A DNA stretch of 64,000 nt. Origin: Opitutaceae bacterium. Its GTDB lineage: Bacteria > Verrucomicrobiota > Verrucomicrobiia > Opitutales > Opitutaceae. Below, piece after piece: positions 43,424-54,657 of the stretch; the first letter of the stretch is position 1; each line of letters begins with the position of its first letter. The stretch covers positions 62,001-126,000 of the forward strand of contig JANQSC010000009.1 of assembly GCA_028284235.1 (NCBI GenBank), written 5' to 3'. Both the position numbers and the translations under genes were made by a program. The notes beneath the pieces were generated by a model that was not told the origin of the DNA, did no database searches, and saw nothing but the letters and a program-made list of their open reading frames with translations.

Positions 43424-46400
43424 TCAGTATTTGTTGATGAAACTGTCCAGGTTCATGATCTGGTTGGCGACCATGGTGAGGGAGGCGAGTTCGACTGGGT
43501 TCGCGTTCCCGAGCGCGGGCGAGTCGCCGATTTCGAGTAGATCTTTGGCTCGAGAGGAGTCTTCGCTAAACGAGTATCTAAATTTAGAATACGATTCTTC
43601 GAGAATCTCCTGATGCGATTTTGGCGGATTGGAACCGAAGGCGAAGCGGTACATGGCCTCGATGGAGTCGATGGCTTGGCCGTCGGTATGCTTCCAGGCG
43701 CGCTGGGCAAGCTGGCGAGCCGCTTCCACGTATTGGGGGTCGTTCATCAGAGTGAGCGCTTGTAGCGGAGTATTGGTGCGTACGCGGCGAACCGAGCAAT
43801 TCTCGCGCGACGGCGCGTCGAAGACGATCATATTGGGCGGCGGCGCCGTGCGTTTCCAGAAGGTGTAGATGCTGCGGCGGTAAAGGGCCTCGCCTTTGTC
43901 TTCCTTGTAGAAGCGCGTGTTGCTGCCGGAATAGGCCACGGCGTTCCAAATGCCTTCGGGCTGATAGGGATGCACGGGTGGTCCACCGAAGTCTTTGTTG
44001 AGCGATCCACTGACGTAGAGAGCTTGGTCGCGCAAGGTTTCGCCGTCGAGACGGTAGCGCGGTCCGCGGGCGAGGAGGCGGTTTTCGGGGTCGATTTCCA
44101 GCGCGTCGCCGCGAATGCGCGAGTCTTGCTTGTACGCGGCCGAGGTGACGATTTGGCGGATGAAGCGCTTGTGGTCCCAACCGTTTTCCTGGAAATCGAT
44201 GGCGAGCCAATCGAGCAGTTCCGGATGGCTTGGATTCGAGCCCATGATGCCGAAGTCTTCTGAGGTTTCGACGATGCCGGTGCCGAAGAAGTTCTGCCAG
44301 ATGCGATTGACGGTCACTCGAGCGGTGAGCGGGTTGGAGGGGTCGACAAGCCATTGGGCGAGGCTTAAGCGGTTTTGGGGCGCGTCGGGGGCGAGCGAGC
44401 CGAGCGCTTTGGGCAGGGCGGGGAACACTTTTTCGCCTGGCTTGTCGTACTCGCCGCGCTCGAGCATGTGGGCGAATGCAGGCTCGTCTTTTTCTTTCAT
44501 GACAAGCGAAACCGTGGCTTGATCGTAGTAGTAGCGATAGCGCGTTTCCGATCGGGCGAGCTCGTTTTGCAGGGCGCTGGTTACCGGGTCGACGATGGCG
44601 AAGTAGAATTCGCGCAAAGTCTCTTTCTCGTTCCTGCGCGCGTCTTCAAATTTCTCGTAGACTTTCTTTCGCTCGTCGAGCGCGAGCAGGTGATTGACGA
44701 GGTGTAGGGGAACTTCGGATGCGAAGAAGGTGAGGGCTTCGACCTGCCCATTGGACGGTTTTGGCTGCGCAACGGCTTCGTGGAGTTGAAGCGGGGCATC
44801 CGTTTCGAAGCTTCCGCTCAAACGGTCGACGACGGAATGTTTGTCAATGACCTGGCGTCCGGGCGCGCCGATGGTTACGCCTTCCGCCTTCCCCGAGCCG
44901 TCGTAGGCGAGGGAGAATTTGATGCTTCTGTCTGGAGTGGGGTTACCGCGTCGAGACGCCTTGGTCGTGATGGAAATTAAATCGTTGTTTCTCAGAGATC
45001 TGATTAGTTCGACGCGTACACGGTAGCGATCGAGCAGACGGTCGTCGCCGCCTATTAGATATAGGCGCCAGCCGCGATCGCCGTCGAACTTTGACATGAT
45101 TGGCACGACCTGGTGTGGCTCGATTTGCGGAGTCTTGTAAGTGAATGCGATCGTAAATGGATCGCCGTTACCGAGACGATCGAAGGTGTCTGGGAGGACG
45201 ACCATTTCCCCCATTTTGAAACGAGATTGCTCCGTTTCGTTTGCGGCATCTGGTTTTTCCTCGCCTTCCGGTATCAGCGTGTAGGATACATCTTCCAAGG
45301 GGTTGGCGAACGTGGCTTCGCCGGACTCGAGCCACGCGTCGAATGCGTCGGAGCGATCTTCCTTGGCTTTGTCGAACTCCTTTTTCGCCGTTTCGAAGAT
45401 GGGCTGGATTGCTTCCCAGTTCGCTTCGTGTCCTTGGAATGGTATTACAGCGACGGGTTCGGTGTCGTAGGCGTTGCGGTCCATGATGGGGCCGTCGATG
45501 TTGTTGAAGAAGGCTGAGAATCGGTAGAAGTCTTCCTGGTCGATCGGATCGAACTTGTGGTCGTGGCAGGAGGCGCAGCCCATAGTCAGGCCGAGGAACA
45601 CGGTGGCGGTGGTTTCGACGCGGTCTTTGGCGTAGATGGCCCGGTACTCGTCGTCGATGGCGCCGCCTTCGCTGGTGGTCGGGTTGCAGCGGTTGAATCC
45701 GGTGGCGATTTGCTGCTCGAGCGTCGATCCGGGAAGCAGGTCGCCCGCGATCTGCTCGACGATAAAGTCGTCGAAGGGTTTGTTGTCGTTGAAGGCTTCG
45801 ATGACCCAGTCGCGGTAGGGCCAAATTTCGCGATAATTGTCGAGGTGCAGGCCGTGGGTGTCGGAGTAGCGCGCGGCGTCCAGCCAGAAGCGGGCTTGGT
45901 GTTCACCAAACGCCCGGCTGTCGAGGAGGCGGTCGACTAGTTTGTCGTAGGCGTCGCCGGACGAGTCGGCTGTGAATTGGTCGAGGGCGTCGGGGTTGAG
46001 CGGCAGTCCGGTCAGGTCGAGGGCCAGACGGCGGGCCAAGGTGGCTTTTTCCGCTTCGGGGCTCGGTTCGAGTCCGGCTGGTTTCATTTTAGCGAGCAGG
46101 AACGAGTCGATAGGTCCATTGCCCCAGCCCGATGCGGGGACGGGGTGGTTTTTCGGCTGCATGAAGGACCAGTGGGCTTCCCACTCCGCGCCTTCCTCGA
46201 TCCACTGGCGAACTTTGTCTTTCTGTTCCGCGGTCAGCGTTTTGTGCGACTCCGGCGGCGGCATGATGTCGCTTTTCAGCGTGCTGGTAATGCGCTGGTA
46301 GAGGGGGCTGTTTTCCGGATCGCCGCGAACGATAGCGGGTTCGTAGTCGCCGTGGGCGGAAAAGGCGTTGGCTTCGATGTCGAGGCGAAGGTCCGCTTCG

Positions 46401-46960
46401 CGCGTGTTGGCGTCGGGGCCGTGACAGTGGTAGCAATTGTCGGAAAGGATGGGTCGGATGTCGCGATTGAAGCTGACGGTTTTGTCGTCGCTTTGGGCGG
46501 TGATGGTGGCGAAGTTCGTTGGCGGGCGCTTGAGATTGCCCGACTCGGGGAAGTCGGCTTGCTCGTACGCTTCTTGCGGCGAGAGTGGGGGCGCTTCGCT
46601 GATGACGGGATTGGCGATTTCGTCGCTTGTTTGCAAATCGAGGAAGGCGATAACGCCGACGAAGCTGATGGCTACCGAGGCGGCGATTATGCCGAGGGTG
46701 GAGGAAAGCGAACGTGAGTTGCCGCGCGCGGGAAGATCGGTTTCGTTCGCGTCGGATTCGTCGAAATCGATGGGTGTCTCCGCTTGGATCGCAGTTTCGA
46801 GGTTATTGTCGAGGGAGAGGCGGGCGTGAAGCTGGCATTGCTCGGCGTATATGCGGCGGGCGTCCGGTTCGGTTTCTAACAGGAATTGAAGTTTCTTTGC
46901 CTCGCTGGCCGTGAGTCGGTCTTCGAGCATCGAAGTAATGAGTAGGTGCAGTTCATTCAT
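43424..46960 (-). CDS. Anti-sigma-like N-terminus fused to cytochrome C/DUF1549/LamG/DUF1553 protein
   Basis: 1178 residues. Residues 1-60 ([28 protein letters not shown] in pieces) resemble the cytoplasmic part of FecR-type anti-sigma factors. One membrane helix follows (about 86-107, [20 protein letters not shown]). Outside it are a planctomycete cytochrome domain with CYHCH (Cys176-His180), DUF1549 with a second CxxCH ([11 protein letters not shown]), a concanavalin-like region and DUF1553 near the C-terminus. Its start overlaps the sigma factor stop by eight bases, so the two are co-translated. The design suggests that an outside redox or ligand signal frees the sigma factor, which probably switches on this operon (inference). 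Compared with the copies at 13049 and 51660, only this one has the cytoplasmic part. Confidence 0.87.
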   Translation of the reverse strand: MNELHLLITSMLEDRLTASEAKKLQFLLETEPDARRIYAEQCQLHARLSLDNNLETAIQAETPIDFDESDANETDLPARGNSRSLSSTLGIIAASVAISFVGVIAFLDLQTSDEIANPVISEAPPLSPQEAYEQADFPESGNLKRPPTNFATITAQSDDKTVSFNRDIRPILSDNCYHCHGPDANTREADLRLDIEANAFSAHGDYEPAIVRGDPENSPLYQRITSTLKSDIMPPPESHKTLTAEQKDKVRQWIEEGAEWEAHWSFMQPKNHPVPASGWGNGPIDSFLLAKMKPAGLEPSPEAEKATLARRLALDLTGLPLNPDALDQFTADSSGDAYDKLVDRLLDSRAFGEHQARFWLDAARYSDTHGLHLDNYREIWPYRDWVIEAFNDNKPFDDFIVEQIAGDLLPGSTLEQQIATGFNRCNPTTSEGGAIDDEYRAIYAKDRVETTATVFLGLTMGCASCHDHKFDPIDQEDFYRFSAFFNNIDGPIMDRNAYDTEPVAVIPFQGHEANWEAIQPIFETAKKEFDKAKEDRSDAFDAWLESGEATFANPLEDVSYTLIPEGEEKPDAANETEQSRFKMGEMVVLPDTFDRLGNGDPFTIAFTYKTPQIEPHQVVPIMSKFDGDRGWRLYLIGGDDRLLDRYRVRVELIRSLRNNDLISITTKASRRGNPTPDRSIKFSLAYDGSGKAEGVTIGAPGRQVIDKHSVVDRLSGSFETDAPLQLHEAVAQPKPSNGQVEALTFFASEVPLHLVNHLLALDERKKVYEKFEDARRNEKETLREFYFAIVDPVTSALQNELARSETRYRYYYDQATVSLVMKEKDEPAFAHMLERGEYDKPGEKVFPALPKALGSLAPDAPQNRLSLAQWLVDPSNPLTARVTVNRIWQNFFGTGIVETSEDFGIMGSNPSHPELLDWLAIDFQENGWDHKRFIRQIVTSAAYKQDSRIRGDALEIDPENRLLARGPRYRLDGETLRDQALYVSGSLNKDFGGPPVHPYQPEGIWNAVAYSGSNTRFYKEDKGEALYRRSIYTFWKRTAPPPNMIVFDAPSRENCSVRRVRTNTPLQALTLMNDPQYVEAARQLAQRAWKHTDGQAIDSIEAMYRFAFGSNPPKSHQEILEESYSKFRYSFSEDSSRAKDLLEIGDSPALGNANPVELASLTMVANQIMNLDSFINKY

Positions 46961-47480
46961 GGTTGTCTGTCTCCCGCTGGGTAATGCATTGAAAAAGGGC
47001 TTTGCGGGCTCGGAAGAGCACTTGGGCGACGTGGTTTGGTTTCAAGGCGCGATTGGCGGCGATCTCCTTCACCGATTGATTCTCGTAGTAGTAGTCGCTG
47101 ACGATGGTTCGAGTCCTGTCCTGTAGCTGGCCGAGGCAGCGCTCGAGTCGGTTGAGCTGGCTTTCGATTCGAGCGTCGGTTTGTTCCGTTTCGTCCGCCA
47201 ATGTCTGCAAAAGTTCGTCGTTGAAGGAAAGACGGCTTCGATTGCGTTTTTGCAGGAAGGACAGGCTTTGGTAGTAGCCAATGCGGTAGGCCCATGCGTC
47301 GAATTTCTCGGATTTCTCAAAACGGTCGATCTTGGCTAGGATAACGCGGTTGCTTTCTTGAAGCACGTCTTTGGCGTCGTTGGGGCTTGCGACGAGCGAC
47401 AGGATGTAGCCGTAGAGACGCGGCTGAAGCTGCTTTAGCAGCTCCTCGTAGAAGTTGATCGGTTGGGGGTTTTCGTTCAA
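46953..47480 (-). CDS. ECF-type RNA polymerase sigma factor (Rhodopirellula/Verrucomicrobium type)
   Basis: 175 residues with only the two ECF regions. Sigma2 (about 13-80) shows LYGYILSLVASPNDAKDVLQESNRVI and FDAWAYRIGYYQSL in pieces; sigma4 (about 108-165) shows RLERCLGQLQDRTR and the helix-turn-helix SVKEIAANRALKPNHVAQVL. The ASPNDAKDVLQE stretch is typical of the sigma factors common in Planctomycetes and Verrucomicrobia. The stop overlaps the start of the fused anti-sigma-like protein by eight bases. It is the first gene of a four-gene operon and likely drives it and perhaps the other cytochrome/DUF1501 pairs. Confidence 0.92.
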   Translation of the reverse strand: MNENPQPINFYEELLKQLQPRLYGYILSLVASPNDAKDVLQESNRVILAKIDRFEKSEKFDAWAYRIGYYQSLSFLQKRNRSRLSFNDELLQTLADETEQTDARIESQLNRLERCLGQLQDRTRTIVSDYYYENQSVKEIAANRALKPNHVAQVLFRARKALFQCITQRETDNHE

Positions 47481-47658
47481 AAGAAGGGCAGTTTTCGATT
47501 TGGGAGCAGCGCGCTCGCGCTAGTTTATATATGCGGAGGGCGGAAAATATTACAATAAAAGCGCGTGTTTTTTCATTTGGCGGGAGATTTGTGACGTTCG
47601 CGTTATAGGGCGGGCTGTGATTTGACAGTTGCCGCCCTGGGCTCTAGGAACTGTCGCA

Positions 47659-49236
47659 ATGCAGAATCCCCACTATCAATTCACGGAATCGGGTGGCGTC
47701 AGTCGCCGCGCGTTCCTCTTTGGAACCAGCTCCCTCGCAGCCGCCGCATTGTGGTCAAGCCGGTCTGTCGGGGCCGTGGTTGCCGCGCCGCGATTCAAGG
47801 ACTATCCGTTTTCTTTGGGAGTCGCCTCCGGGGATCCCGCTGCTGACGGGTTTGTTATATGGACACGTCTGGCCCCGGAACCGCTTACTGGAGGGGGAAT
47901 GCCAGGCGAATCGGTCGAAGTTTCGTGGATGGTGGCGGATGACGAGCGAATGTCCAAAGGCGTGCGTAGAGGCAAGACGGTCGCCCGACCGGACTGGGGG
48001 CATTCCGTGCATGTGGAGGTGGAAGGCTTGAAGCCGGATCGCTGGTATTGGTATCAGTTCAAGGCGGGCAATCAGGTGAGCCCGAGAGGCCGAGCCCGAA
48101 CCATGCCTGCGGCCAACGCCATGCCCGATCGGCTCAATTTCGCCTTCGCCTCCTGCCAGAATTTCGAGCAGGGCTATTACACCGCCTACGAACACATGAC
48201 GCGTGAGAACCTCGATTTGGTCATACACCTCGGCGATTATATTTATGAATACGGAGGACGCGACAATCGAGTGCGGAAGCACACCGGTTCGGAGATTTTC
48301 TCGGTGACGGACTACCGGAATCGCTACGCCCTCTACCGAAGCGATCCCGCGTTGCAAGCAGCCCATGCGATGGCCCCGTGGCTGGTGACTTGGGATGACC
48401 ACGAAGTCGATAATAACTACGCGGACTTAATCTCGGAAGAATTGGATGTCGGCGTTGAGGCCTTTCGGAGGCGTCGGGCGAATGCCTACAAGGCTTACTA
48501 TGAGCACATGCCGTTGCGACGGTCTTCGCTGCCGGTCGGTCCGGACATGCAATTGTATCGCGACGTTAACTTCGGACGGCTAGCGGATTTCTTCGTACTG
48601 GATACGCGGCAGTACCGCAGCGACCAGCCCTGCGGAGACAAACGCGGGGTGGAGTGCGACGAGGTGATGAATCCGGACAACACGCTTCTAGGCGCGACGC
48701 AACGGGATTGGCTGAAAAGGGGCCTGTCCGGATCGAATTCCGAGTGGAATATCCTCGCCCAGCAAGTGATGATGGCCCGGGTCGATCGCGTGGCGGGAGA
48801 GAAAGTCGCCTACAGCCTGGACCAATGGCCGAGCAGCGAACTGGAGCGTCGGGATTTAGTCCGATACATGGGGCGTCCGGATGTGAGTAATCCAGTTGTA
48901 TTGACTGGGGACATACACTCCAACTGGGCGAACGAGCTTTGGGTGGACTTCGATGGTTTGGACTCGGAATCGGTCGCTACGGAATTTGTGGGAACTTCGA
49001 TCTCGTCGGGTGGCGACGGCGTGGACAAACGCGACGACCATGGGTCTTTGCTGAATGAGAATCCCTTTGTGAAATTTCAAAACTCCCAGCGCGGCTACGT
49101 GGCTTGCTCGGTGACGAAAAAGGAATGGACCACGCGCTATCGAGTCGTGGATTATGTGACGCGCCATGGTTCGCCTATTCGCACACGAACCAGTTTCGTA
49201 GTGGAAAACGGGAGACCTACTTTGAACGAAGTGTAG
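47659..49236 (+). CDS. Tat-exported PhoD-family alkaline phosphatase
   Basis: Start at ATG 47659, with TAGGA nine bases upstream; a GTG/TTG-type start at 47629 adds only ten residues. Twin-arginine signal SRRAFLFGTSSLAAAAL. An N-terminal PhoD domain (about 40-130: FSLGVASGDPAADGFVIWTRL) precedes the metallophosphatase domain with FAFASCQNFEQGYYTAYEHM (in pieces), HLGDYIYEYGG, VTWDDHEVDNNYAD and VVLTGDIHSNW. 525 residues. This is the most typical PhoD of the three in the window and probably a true phosphodiesterase/monoesterase. It stands alone and diverges from the sigma factor operon. Confidence 0.93.
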   Translation: MQNPHYQFTESGGVSRRAFLFGTSSLAAAALWSSRSVGAVVAAPRFKDYPFSLGVASGDPAADGFVIWTRLAPEPLTGGGMPGESVEVSWMVADDERMSKGVRRGKTVARPDWGHSVHVEVEGLKPDRWYWYQFKAGNQVSPRGRARTMPAANAMPDRLNFAFASCQNFEQGYYTAYEHMTRENLDLVIHLGDYIYEYGGRDNRVRKHTGSEIFSVTDYRNRYALYRSDPALQAAHAMAPWLVTWDDHEVDNNYADLISEELDVGVEAFRRRRANAYKAYYEHMPLRRSSLPVGPDMQLYRDVNFGRLADFFVLDTRQYRSDQPCGDKRGVECDEVMNPDNTLLGATQRDWLKRGLSGSNSEWNILAQQVMMARVDRVAGEKVAYSLDQWPSSELERRDLVRYMGRPDVSNPVVLTGDIHSNWANELWVDFDGLDSESVATEFVGTSISSGGDGVDKRDDHGSLLNENPFVKFQNSQRGYVACSVTKKEWTTRYRVVDYVTRHGSPIRTRTSFVVENGRPTLNEV

Positions 49237-49299
49237 CGTATATTCGTTTGCGAGTTGGCGTGTTTTAAACCGTAGAGGACGGTTTAGCATTTGTTTTTT

Positions 49300-49367
49300 C
49301 GTAGGGCTGGCGCTTGCGCCATGCCGCGTTTGCTGTGAAAGCCTCTTGGCTAAAGCGAAGGCCCTAC
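49300..49367. repeat. Palindromic repeat related to the 12865-13017 element
   Basis: CGTAGGGCTGGCGCTTGCGCC (49300-49320, continuing identically to 49328) is the exact complement of 12958-12986. The right side (49352-49367, ending AAGGCCCTAC) pairs back imperfectly. The outer GTGTCTAG ends of the other copy are absent here. It lies between the convergent PhoD and mtfA genes. Confidence 0.75.
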
Positions 49368-49404
49368 ATTAGAATCGATGTGCTCTTGCCGTTTTGGAGC
49401 GATG

Positions 49405-50181
49405 TTATGACCACTCTAACGGATCGAAGCGGTAGTAGTCCCTGAGGGTATCGTACAGTTCGGGATGCCTTTTGCTCATTTGTCGCGGCTTCTCGATGAA
49501 GCACTCGGTGGCGACCGCGAAGAACTCCGCCTGATTAGTGGCCCCGTATTCATCGAATACTGACTTCTTGCCGCGTTCCACTTTGTCGAGTAGCGACTCG
49601 TATCCGTCGCTCAATACTTCCGCCCAGGTGTGGTAGGCTTCGGTGGTGTGTAGGAAGGGCGTTCCGTCGCCGTGGTCGTTTTCCTGATCGAGCTGGTGGG
49701 CGAATTCGTGGAAGGTCACGTTTTGCCCGTCGAATAGGTTGCGGGCGCCGCTTTCCACGGAGTCCCAGGCGAGAATGACGGTGCCGTCGCTCCAGGATTC
49801 ACCTAGCCGCGTGGTGCGTTCCTCGGTGACATTTCCCAGTTCGTCGTATTCTTCTTGAACCGAGCTGAACGCGCTGGGGTAGAGTAGAACTGCCCGCAAG
49901 TTTGGATAAGGAGGGCCTTCGTGGTTGACGATCAGCGTGCAGGCTTGGCCGGCGACGGTGAGGATCATTTCGTTGGTGAGCTCCAGACCGCCGCATCCTT
50001 CGAAGAATGTGGTGGCGACAAACTGGGAGATTTTCTTGTGGACCTTGAGCTTAAGCTCTTCCGGAAATTTTGAATACAACGGGAGATTCTGCTCCAGGAT
50101 TTCCGCCCACTCGGGCTTGAACGGGACGCTGGCGGGTTCGCCGCTCGTAAGGAACTTTTTTAGTCTCTCCCAGATGGACAT
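49405..50181 (-). CDS. mtfA: MtfA-family zinc metallopeptidase
   Basis: Cytoplasmic peptidase. The zinc site HEFAHQLDQENDHGDG gives His158, Glu159 and His162, and a third ligand is probably Glu219 in NQAEFFAVATE. Other family features: WERLKKFLTSGEP near the start, LPLYSKFPEELKLKVHKK, and WSDGTVILAWDSVESGARN. 258 residues is the usual length. In E. coli MtfA binds the repressor Mlc and so affects sugar uptake through the PTS; whether it does the same here is unknown. It is 34 bp upstream of nothing obviously linked: the DUF1501 gene ends beyond its start. Confidence 0.9.
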   Translation of the reverse strand: MSIWERLKKFLTSGEPASVPFKPEWAEILEQNLPLYSKFPEELKLKVHKKISQFVATTFFEGCGGLELTNEMILTVAGQACTLIVNHEGPPYPNLRAVLLYPSAFSSVQEEYDELGNVTEERTTRLGESWSDGTVILAWDSVESGARNLFDGQNVTFHEFAHQLDQENDHGDGTPFLHTTEAYHTWAEVLSDGYESLLDKVERGKKSVFDEYGATNQAEFFAVATECFIEKPRQMSKRHPELYDTLRDYYRFDPLEWS

Positions 50182-50215
50182 AGACGCGTTCGATTGCAGC
50201 CTGGGGATAGGCTGC

Positions 50216-51658
50216 CTAAGCGAGGATGTCTTTTACGACGCGCGCTTTTTCAACTCCGGTCAACTTCTGGTCGAGTCCTTGGAAGGGGAATACGAGTTTG
50301 TTGTGGTCGATTCCCAATTGATGGAAAATCGTCGCATGCAAATCGCGCACATGTACGGGATCTTTGACTACATTGTAGCAAAACTCGTCGGTTTCACCGT
50401 AGCTGATCCCGCCTTTGACGCCACCGCCGGCCATCCAGGTTGTGAAGCAGCGCGGATGGTGGTCGCGACCGTAGACGGTTCGGTCGTTTGGGTTCAAGTT
50501 TTGGGCGTAGGTGGTGCGTCCGAATTCGCCCGCGAATACGACGAGCGTATCGTCGAGCAGGCCGCGTTGCTTGAGATCGGTGAGGAGTCCCGAGATCGGT
50601 TGATCGACATCTTGGGCTTGTCCGCGCAAGTGGGTGGGCAAGGCAGTGTGATGATCCCAGCCGCGATGGAACAACTGGACAAATCGAACGTCGCGCTCGG
50701 CCATGCGGCGGGCGAGCAGGCAGTTGCGAGCGAAGGATCCGGATTCGCTCACTTCGGGGCCGTATAGGTCGAGGGTGGCTTGGCTTTCCTTGCTCAGGTC
50801 AGTGAGCTCGGGCACGGAAGTTTGCATGCGGAAGGCCATTTCCTGCTGGGCGATGGAAGTTTGGATTTCCGGATCGCCGGAGATTTGGGCTTCCTCGGCG
50901 TTCACTCGCTCAACGAAGTCAAGCATCTTGCTGCGCGCGTTTCGGTCGACTCCCTTGGGATTGGAGAGGAAGAGCACAGGATCGCCCACGGACTGGAACG
51001 CGATTCCCTGGTGCTTTCCGGGCAGGAAGCCCGTTCCCCAGAGACGGCTGTACAGCGCCTGCACGTTTACCTTGCCGGACCAGAACGCGGAAGTGAGAAC
51101 GACGAAGTTGGGCAGGTTCTCGTTGAGCGAGCCGATTCCGTAGCTGAGCCAGGCTCCCATGCTGGCCCGGCCGGGCATTTCCGATCCGGTACAGAAGAAG
51201 GTTTTGGCGGGGTCGTGGTTGATGGCTTCGGTGTGCGTGGACTTGATGAGACAGAGGTCGTCGGCGTGCTTGGAAAGGTGGGGCAGGAGCTCGCTCATAA
51301 CGAGTCCGGATTGTCCTTGGGGCGCGAACTTGAAGATAGAGGCGCAGATTTCCTGCTTCTTCCCGAGAGTCATCGAAGTGACGCGCTGGCCGCGTGAAAT
51401 CTCGGGGGGAAGCGGTTGTCCGTGGAGACGTTCGAGACCGGGCTTGTAGTCGAAAAGATCGAGCTGACTGGGGGCTCCGGCCATGAAAAGGAAGATCACG
51501 CGTTTGGCTTTTGCCGGAAAGTGGAGGCCGGGCTGGGTGGCGGCGGCGATGGGGAGACTGGAGCCATTCAGAGCGGCGACTCCGAGCCCGATGGAGGCTC
51601 GCTTGATGAATTGCCGACGGTTGAGCGTGTCACAGAATTGTTGATACGATGGATCCAT
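50216..51658 (-). CDS. DUF1501 protein with Tat-like N-terminus
   Basis: Starts with [21 protein letters not shown], a twin-arginine signal. DUF1501 signatures [51 protein letters not shown] and [17 protein letters not shown]. 480 residues. The start is one base after the stop of the cytochrome/DUF1553 gene, so the two are coupled. Same pair order as the other two sets in the window. Confidence 0.92.
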   Translation of the reverse strand: MDPSYQQFCDTLNRRQFIKRASIGLGVAALNGSSLPIAAATQPGLHFPAKAKRVIFLFMAGAPSQLDLFDYKPGLERLHGQPLPPEISRGQRVTSMTLGKKQEICASIFKFAPQGQSGLVMSELLPHLSKHADDLCLIKSTHTEAINHDPAKTFFCTGSEMPGRASMGAWLSYGIGSLNENLPNFVVLTSAFWSGKVNVQALYSRLWGTGFLPGKHQGIAFQSVGDPVLFLSNPKGVDRNARSKMLDFVERVNAEEAQISGDPEIQTSIAQQEMAFRMQTSVPELTDLSKESQATLDLYGPEVSESGSFARNCLLARRMAERDVRFVQLFHRGWDHHTALPTHLRGQAQDVDQPISGLLTDLKQRGLLDDTLVVFAGEFGRTTYAQNLNPNDRTVYGRDHHPRCFTTWMAGGGVKGGISYGETDEFCYNVVKDPVHVRDLHATIFHQLGIDHNKLVFPFQGLDQKLTGVEKARVVKDILA

Positions 51659-51659
51659 T

Positions 51660-54500
51660 TTATCTTCTTACTTTTGCGAGTTCCAGATTGAATAGGCTGT
51701 GGGTGATCATGGTCCAAGCGGCCAGATTGGACCGATCGTCGATAGAGGCTCCTTCGAGTTCGGGCGTCATCGATCGAGCGAGTTCGGGGTCCGACTGGTA
51801 CAAGTCTTTGAACTCGTCGAGCGTGGTCGCCATGAGCGCGAGGCGATTGGCGTCGGGCAAGTGCGAAGTGATTTTCTCGTAGGCGAGGCGAAGGCCTTCG
51901 TCGGTCGACGGATTTTGGGCGAGGATGTTCTTCGCCGTTTCTTTGGCCGCTTTGAAGTATTCCTCTTCGTTCATGAGGAGGAGGGCCTGCAGGGAGGTGT
52001 TGGTCCGCTCGCGGCGGGCGACGCAAAATTCCCGTGAAGGGGCGTTGAGGATGGTCATTTGCGGCGGCGGGATACCGCGTCTCCAATAGGTGTAGAGGCT
52101 GCGCCGGTAGATGTCTTTGCCGGTGTCGGCGACGTAGGTAAAGGGGGCGGCCATGCTAACCATTTCCCAAAGTCCCGGCGGTTGGGGCGGTTTGACGCTT
52201 TTTCCGTAGCGCTCCGTGTTGAGCTGGCCGCTGACTGCGAGGATTTGATCGCGGATCGCTTCGGCGTCGAGCCGGTATCGAGAGCCGCGGCTGAGGAGCC
52301 GGTTTTCCGGATCGCTCTTGTATTCTTCTATGGTCGCGTCGGAGGATTGTCGGTAGGTTTTGGACACGACGATCTCGCGTATGAGCGCTTTAACATCCCA
52401 ACCGCTCTCGACAAAGGAGACGGAAAGGTAGTCGAGCGCTTCGGGGTGACTGGGCCATTCGCCTTGGGCTCCGAAGTCTTCGGAGGTTTTAACGAGTCCG
52501 ACTCCGAAGAGTTGCTGCCAAAATCGATTGACCGCGACGCGGGCGGTCAGCGGATGCTCGGGATCGACGAGCCAGTCGGCCAGGTCTTTACGAGAGTAGC
52601 GTTGGTCCTTTTGAGGAAGAGCTGGGAGGAATGCGGGGGTTCCGCGTTCGACGGGTGCTCCGGGAGCGTCGTAGGCTCCTCCGGTGAGAATGTACGTCGG
52701 CCGCGGCGGCTCGCGTTCGGCCATGATCATAGCGCCAGGAACCTCTTCGAGGAAGGCCTTTTTGTCGTCGACGTATGACTGGATTTCGCGGGCCATTTCG
52801 AGTTGCTGGATGGACATTGGTTCGACCGTCCATTTGTCGGTCAGCTTAGGCTTTGATAGCGTCTTTGCGGGGGTCCAAGGCGTGTTTGGGTTTTTGCGAG
52901 CGAGCCAATTGTCGCTCGTATCCCAGCTTTTGGTTTCACCTTCGTATTTGGAATCCAAGCGCAGTCCAAATCCGGGGCTGCTACCGGAGACTTTGGCGGA
53001 AATTTTATTGACGCCTTGGTTGAGGAAGTCGCTTATCTCGGCGGCGCCTCCGTTTTCCTGGGCGCGAACGGTTCCGATTGATATGCCGTTTACGAGAAGT
53101 TCTACGGAAGAGGCGGCGTTGAAGCGGACGACGGCCGAGTCGGGTTTTCGGTCGAGATCAAGCGTGGCTTTGAATTCTATCTTCTCCGAATCCGTTTTGG
53201 CGTCGACCCAGAGGTAGGGAATGGAAACCTCGTCGAACGACTCCGGCCACTTCTCGGAGAGGCTTTGCTTGCGATCGAGCGCATCCCGGCGGATTTCCGC
53301 GTCTTGTATCCGCGCGTCGAATTCGGCGAGCTTCTGTTCTTGGCGGGGCGTGGTGAGGTTGATGAAGGGGGGTTGAAGTCCGCGCTCCGGCTTGCGAACG
53401 GTTTCGGGACCGCCCGCGAAGTTGTTGAAGAAGGCGTAGAGCTGGAAGTAGTCTTTTTGCGTGATGGGATCGTATTTGTGATCGTGGCACTGGGCGCACT
53501 GGACGGTGAGTCCGAGGAAGGCGGTGCCGAAGGCTTCGACGCGATCGATGATGTTCTTGTGCAGGCTTTCTTCCGGGAGGGCGGTGCCTTTGTCGATGAT
53601 CATGTGGAGCCTATTGTATCCGGAGGCGACGAGGTGGTCGCGGGTAGGCTCGTCGTATTCGTCTCCCGCGAGCTGGTAGGAGACAAACTGGTCGTACGGG
53701 AGGTTGTTGTTGAACGAGCGGATGAGCCAGTCGCGATAGGGGGAGAACTCGCGATGAAAGTCCTTGTGCATTCCATTGGTGTCGCCGAGTCGGACGAGGT
53801 CTGCCCAGTAGCGGGTCATGTGCTCGCCGTAGGCGGGTTTCTTCAGGAGGCGATCGACGAGCTTCTCGTACGCGTTGGGGCTGGTGTCGTTGAGAAACGT
53901 ATTGATTTCCTGGATGCTTGGCGGGAGGCCGGTAAGGTCGAATGACAAGCGTCGGATGAGGGTGCGTCGATCGGCTTCTTTCTTGGGCTCGAGGCCTTTT
54001 TCTTGCAAGGACGCGTAGACGATTCGGTCGAGGGAGTTTTGGTTCCAGTCGGCGTAGTCGACGGAGTCGGGCGTGGCTTTTTCTGGAGGAACGAACGCCC
54101 AGAAGTCCTCGTATTCGCCGCCTTCTTCGATCCAGCGAGTGACGAGGTCGATTTCCTCCTCGGTGAGGCGTGGCTTGTGGGACTCCTCGGGCGGCATGAG
54201 TTCGTCTTCGTATTCGGACGTAATGCGATACCAGAGTTCGCTCTCGTCGGGTTCGCCGGGTTTAATGATGAAGTAGTCGTCGCGCGGAGTGAGCGGCCCG
54301 TATTTGCCGTCGGGGATGTCGAGTCGGAGGTCCTCCTTAATATCGTGTTCGTCGGGGCCGTGGCACTGGAAGCACTTGTCCGACAGGATCGGGCGTATGT
54401 CCCGATTGAAATTAACGGATTTTTCAGCCGCGAGCGAGCCGAACGCGAACGTCGCGCTGGCGAGGGAAATAGCGGTCTTGATCAATGGGGTAGAATACAT
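51660..54500 (-). CDS. Exported planctomycete cytochrome C/DUF1549/DUF1553 protein
   Basis: 946 residues with signal peptide [15 protein letters not shown]. Cytochrome domain at about 28-130 with heme motif CFQCH (Cys43, Cys46, His47) and a Met in [12 protein letters not shown]1549 follows (about 155-370), with a second motif [12 protein letters not shown] beta-sandwich of unclear family (about 430-560) and DUF1553 (about 630-900, [17 protein letters not shown] and [13 protein letters not shown]) complete it. It lacks the lipobox of the copy at 13049 and the anti-sigma part of the copy at 43424, so it should be periplasmic. First gene of a two-gene unit with DUF1501. Confidence 0.9.
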   Translation of the reverse strand: MYSTPLIKTAISLASATFAFGSLAAEKSVNFNRDIRPILSDKCFQCHGPDEHDIKEDLRLDIPDGKYGPLTPRDDYFIIKPGEPDESELWYRITSEYEDELMPPEESHKPRLTEEEIDLVTRWIEEGGEYEDFWAFVPPEKATPDSVDYADWNQNSLDRIVYASLQEKGLEPKKEADRRTLIRRLSFDLTGLPPSIQEINTFLNDTSPNAYEKLVDRLLKKPAYGEHMTRYWADLVRLGDTNGMHKDFHREFSPYRDWLIRSFNNNLPYDQFVSYQLAGDEYDEPTRDHLVASGYNRLHMIIDKGTALPEESLHKNIIDRVEAFGTAFLGLTVQCAQCHDHKYDPITQKDYFQLYAFFNNFAGGPETVRKPERGLQPPFINLTTPRQEQKLAEFDARIQDAEIRRDALDRKQSLSEKWPESFDEVSIPYLWVDAKTDSEKIEFKATLDLDRKPDSAVVRFNAASSVELLVNGISIGTVRAQENGGAAEISDFLNQGVNKISAKVSGSSPGFGLRLDSKYEGETKSWDTSDNWLARKNPNTPWTPAKTLSKPKLTDKWTVEPMSIQQLEMAREIQSYVDDKKAFLEEVPGAMIMAEREPPRPTYILTGGAYDAPGAPVERGTPAFLPALPQKDQRYSRKDLADWLVDPEHPLTARVAVNRFWQQLFGVGLVKTSEDFGAQGEWPSHPEALDYLSVSFVESGWDVKALIREIVVSKTYRQSSDATIEEYKSDPENRLLSRGSRYRLDAEAIRDQILAVSGQLNTERYGKSVKPPQPPGLWEMVSMAAPFTYVADTGKDIYRRSLYTYWRRGIPPPQMTILNAPSREFCVARRERTNTSLQALLLMNEEEYFKAAKETAKNILAQNPSTDEGLRLAYEKITSHLPDANRLALMATTLDEFKDLYQSDPELARSMTPELEGASIDDRSNLAAWTMITHSLFNLELAKVRR

Positions 54501-54657
54501 CGCGATTTGTGGCTGATAGGTATAATGGGGATTCCGCCGCCGTAAAGCTTTTGGACGCTTCGATTTTGAATAGGGATTCGGATGAGGTTAAGCTGGCGGT
54601 TAGATTAATGTTGAGTGAATAGGGGGTTTGGAATACTCTTTGTGACCCTTTCTTCCT

